Shown here: positions 61,619 through 64,000 of the stretch, piece after piece
How positions within the stretch are numbered: position 1 is the first letter of the stretch
Layout: every line of letters starts with the position of its first letter
Source of the DNA: Osmia lignaria lignaria
Lineage: Eukaryota > Arthropoda > Insecta > Hymenoptera > Megachilidae
Direction: 5' to 3'
Length of the DNA: 64,000 bases
Assembly: GCF_051020975.1 (NCBI RefSeq)
Contig: NW_027478162.1
Location: 21,948,001 to 22,012,000, forward strand
Translations under genes and position numbers: made by a program
Notes under the pieces: generated by a model
The model's database searches: none
The model's input: the letters and a program-made list of their open reading frames with translations, nothing else
Told to the model about the DNA's origin: nothing

Positions 61619-64000
61619 TTGCAGATTCAGCTCAAAGGAACTGGCCTGACGGACATATTTCGAGATATTTCTTCTTCTTGTTGTTCTTCCTCTGCACAGC
61701 TAAGCTGGAAGTGGCATTTGCAGCTCGCAATAGTGCAGAGTTATCTCAAAGAAAGGGGCCACGGTGTTTCTGTATCTCTATTATGTTGGAGCGGCTTCGG
61801 AACTTTTAAATATCTCGATATATCTCGAAAACTACGCTTCTGATCAAAAAATATCATAGAACATAAATTGTAGGAAACATAATTCTCTACAAAAAAGGTC
61901 TCTTAACGTTTTGCCATAGCTCGCTTCGTTTCCGAGATATTTGCAGATTTATCTCAAGGGAAGGGGCCTAACGGACATATTTCGAGATATTTCTTCTTCT
62001 TGTTGTTCTTCTTCTGCACAGCTAAACTGGAAGTGGCATTTCCAGCTCGCAATAGTGCAGAGTTATCTCAAAGAGAGGGGCCACGGTGTTTCTGTATCTC
62101 TATTATGTTGGTGCGGCTTCGGAACTTTTAAATATCTTGATATATCTCGAGAGCTACGCGTCTGATCAAAAAATATCATAGAACATAAAAAGTAGGAAAC
62201 ATAATTCTCTACAAAAAAGGTCTCTTAACATTTTGCCATAGCTCGCTTCGTTTCCGAGATATTTGCAGATTTATCTCAAGGGAAGTGGCCTGACGGACAT
62301 ATTTCGAGATATTTCTTCTTCTTGTTGTTCTTCTTCTGCACAGCTAAGCTGGAAGTGGCATTTGCGGCTCGCACTAGTGCAGAGTTATCTCAAAGAAAGG
62401 GGCCACGGTGTTTCTGTATCTCTATTATGTTGGTGCGGCTTCGGAACTTTTAAATATCTTGATATATCTCGAGAACTACGCATCTGATCAGAAAATATCA
62501 TAGAAGATAAAAAGTAGGAAACTTAATTCTCTACAAAAAACGTCTCTTAACATTTTGCCATAGCTCGCTTCGTTTCCGAGATATTTGCAGATTTATCTCA
62601 AGGTAAGGGGCCTGACGGACATATTTCGAGATATTTCTTCTTCTTGTTGTTCTTCTTCTGCACAGCTAAGCTGGAAGTGGCATTTACAGCTCGCAATAGT
62701 GCATAGTTATCTGAAAGAAAGGGGCCACGGTGTTTCTGTATCTCTATTATGTTGGTGCGGCTTCGGAACTTTTAAATATCTGGATATATCTCGAGAACTA
62801 CGCATCTGATCAAAAAATATCATAGAACATAAAAAGTAGGAAACTCAATTCTCTACAAAAAAGGTCTCTTAACATTTTGCCATAGCTCGCTTCGTTTCCG
62901 AGATATTTGCAGATTCATCTCAAGGGAAGGGGCCTAACGGACATATTTCGAGATATTTCTTCTTCTTGTTGTTCTTCTTCTGCACAGCTAAACTGGAAGT
63001 GGCATTTCCAGCTCGCAATAGTACAGAGTTATCTCAAAGAAAGGGGCCACGGTGTTTCTGTATCTCTATTATGTTGGTGCGGCTTCGGAACTTTTAAATA
63101 TCTTGATATATCTCGAGAACTACGCGTCTGATCAAAAAATATCATAGAACATGAAAAGTAGGAAACTTAATTCTCTACAAAAAAGGTCTCTTAACATTTT
63201 GCCATAGCTCTCTTCGTTTCCGAGATATTTGCAGATTTATCTCAAGGGAAGGGGCCTGACGGACACATTTCGAGATATTTCTTCTTCTTGTTGTTCTTCT
63301 TCTGCACAGCTAAGCTGGAAGTGGCATTTGCAGCTCGCAATAGTGCAGAGTTATCTCAAAGAAAGGGGCCACGGTGTTTCTGTATCTCTATTATGTTGGT
63401 GCTGCTTCGGAAATTTTAAATATCTCGATATATCTCGAAAACTACGCTTCTGATCAAAAAATATCATAGAACATAAATTGTAGGAAACATAATTCTCTAC
63501 AAAAAACGTCTCTTAACATTTTGCCATAGCTCGCTTCGTTTCCGAGATATTTGCAGATTCATCTCAAGGGAAGGGGCCTAACGGACATATTTCGAGATAT
63601 TTCTTCTTCTTGTTGTTCTTCTTCTGCACAGCTAAACTGGAAGTGGCATTTCCAGCTCGCAATAGTACAGAGTTATCTCAAAGAAAGGGGCCACGGTGTT
63701 TCTGTATCTCTATTATGTTGGTGCGGCTTCGGAACTTTTAAATATCTTGATATATCTCGAGAACTACGCATCTGATCAAAAAATATCATAGAACATAAAA
63801 AGTAGGAAACTTAATTCTCTACAAAAAAGTCTCGTAAGATTTTGCCATAGCTCGCTTCGTTTCCGAGATATTTGCAGATTTATCTCAAGGTAAGGGGCCT
63901 GACGGACATATTTCGAGATATTTCTTCTTCTTGTTGTTCTTCTTCTGCACAGCTAAGCTGGAAGTGGCATTTACAGCTCGCAATAGTGCATAGTTATCTG
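61619..64000 (+). repeat. HOR-F copy 4, incomplete at the window edge
   Basis: Monomers start at 61619, 61941, 62263, 62585, 62907, 63229, 63551 and 63872. The order follows HOR-F copy 1, but the GTGCTGCTTCGG monomer expected after 62585 is missing. The monomer at 63229 followed by 63551 keeps the unfused state of 46176 and 46498. Confidence 0.8.
63872..64000 (+). repeat. Partial monomer at right edge
   Basis: The first 129 bp of a CAAGGTAAGG-type monomer; the array continues beyond the window. Confidence 0.95.

Larger units (their letters stand above)
1..64000 (+). repeat. 322-bp satellite DNA array filling the window (about 199 monomers)
   Basis: The conserved word TTGCAGAT recurs every 322 bp, or 321 bp in one subfamily, from position 145 to 63872 with no interruption and always in the same orientation. 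That gives 198 complete monomers plus two edge fragments. Copies differ by a handful of substitutions, and the differences are shared between non-adjacent monomers at multi-kilobase spacing, which is higher-order structure. Hand-counted monomer composition is about 40% G+C with 12 CpG per 322 bp. 322 bp is close to twice 161 bp, so two nucleosomes per monomer is plausible but untested. No gene, transposon, tRNA, rRNA or unique spacer is seen. I do not recognise the satellite as a named family. Centromeric or pericentromeric location is inference from the type of array. Confidence 0.98.
28480..64000 (+). repeat. Interspersed 321-bp monomer subfamily
   Basis: These monomers end AAAAAAGTCTCGTAAGATTT or AAAAAAGTCTGGTAAGATTT where the others have AAAAAAGGTCTCTTAACATT: one G is lost and two further bases change in the same short stretch. 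They start at 28480, 32665, 35562, 35883, 36526, 37169, 37490, 40065, 40386, 41029, 41672, 42315, 42958, 43279, 47142, 47785, 48106, 48749, 52290, 54221, 54864, 55185, 55828, 58725, 59368, 59689, 60332 and 63551. None occurs left of 28 kb. Confidence 0.85.

Noticed and set aside
467..63775. Recurrent 65-89-codon reading frames, once per monomer, as a small protein family
   Set aside because: Most begin at TTG, have no consistent ribosome-binding or promoter context, and are broken by stops in many monomers (for example TTTAGCTC monomers at 28801, 32986, 56149 and 60653). They end because 322 = 3x107+1. Changes fall at all codon positions, as expected of non-coding repeats.
1..64000. CRISPR array
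   Set aside because: The repeat unit is 322 bp with no short direct repeats separated by unique spacers; every part of the unit is repeated.
1..64000. Transposon-derived tandem repeat (terminal inverted repeats or target-site duplications)
   Set aside because: The CGAGATAT/ATATCTCG complements are only 8-10 bp, lie inside the monomer and are not at its ends. No transposase or RT fragment is visible.
1..64000. rDNA intergenic spacer or 5S/tRNA cluster
   Set aside because: No rRNA or tRNA segment, Pol III A/B boxes with T-run terminators, or Pol I promoter repeats could be recognised in the unit.
1..64000. A bacterial or phage system
   Set aside because: No operon, no ordinary coding density and no prokaryotic gene over 64 kb. 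A homogenised 322-bp satellite with higher-order repeats is a eukaryotic heterochromatin feature.

Overview
The whole window is one uninterrupted, head-to-tail satellite DNA array. The monomer is 322 bp. Taking the conserved TTGCAGAT word as monomer start, 198 complete monomers run from position 145 to 63871, with a 144-bp partial monomer on the left edge and a 129-bp partial on the right edge. All copies point the same way. I see no protein gene, RNA gene, transposon, spacer or inversion. The recurrent 65-89-codon reading frames mostly begin at TTG, recur once per monomer and end because 322 is not a multiple of 3, so they are a by-product of the repeat. Organism: a eukaryote, most likely an invertebrate (insect-like), but I cannot name the species. 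The hand-counted monomer is 128/322 G+C (about 40%) and has 12 CpG, close to the roughly 13 expected by chance. It therefore lacks the CpG decay common in vertebrate and many plant satellites. Long homogenised arrays with higher-order structure usually lie in centromeric or pericentromeric heterochromatin; that placement is inference. Layout: (1) 1-2720, mixed monomers. (2) 2721-10770, a 10/11-monomer higher-order repeat (HOR). (3) 10771-14634, a 6-monomer duplication of 1,932 bp. (4) 14635-23006, three related 8-9-monomer units. (5) 23007-25581, a transition zone where a new monomer subfamily and the first length change appear. (6) 25582-33629, a 13-monomer HOR of 4,185 bp. (7) 33630-43921, a 14-monomer HOR of 4,503 bp with a nested 4-monomer expansion. 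(8) 43922-64000, a family of 14-, 18- and 22-monomer HOR units. The first 24 kb has no indel: 73 monomer steps are exactly 322 bp. From 28.5 kb onward a 321-bp subfamily is interspersed. Several monomers are visible chimeras whose left and right parts match different subfamilies. They record unequal crossover or conversion, and their breakpoint intervals cluster in two places within the monomer. Each monomer also holds an internal 27-bp direct repeat, a 24-nt perfect mirror repeat, an 11-bp palindrome, and seven copies of the hexamer TATCTC/GAGATA arranged partly on helical spacing. A subfamily in the right 60% of the window carries splice-donor-like changes upstream of a strong polypyrimidine-AG tract.
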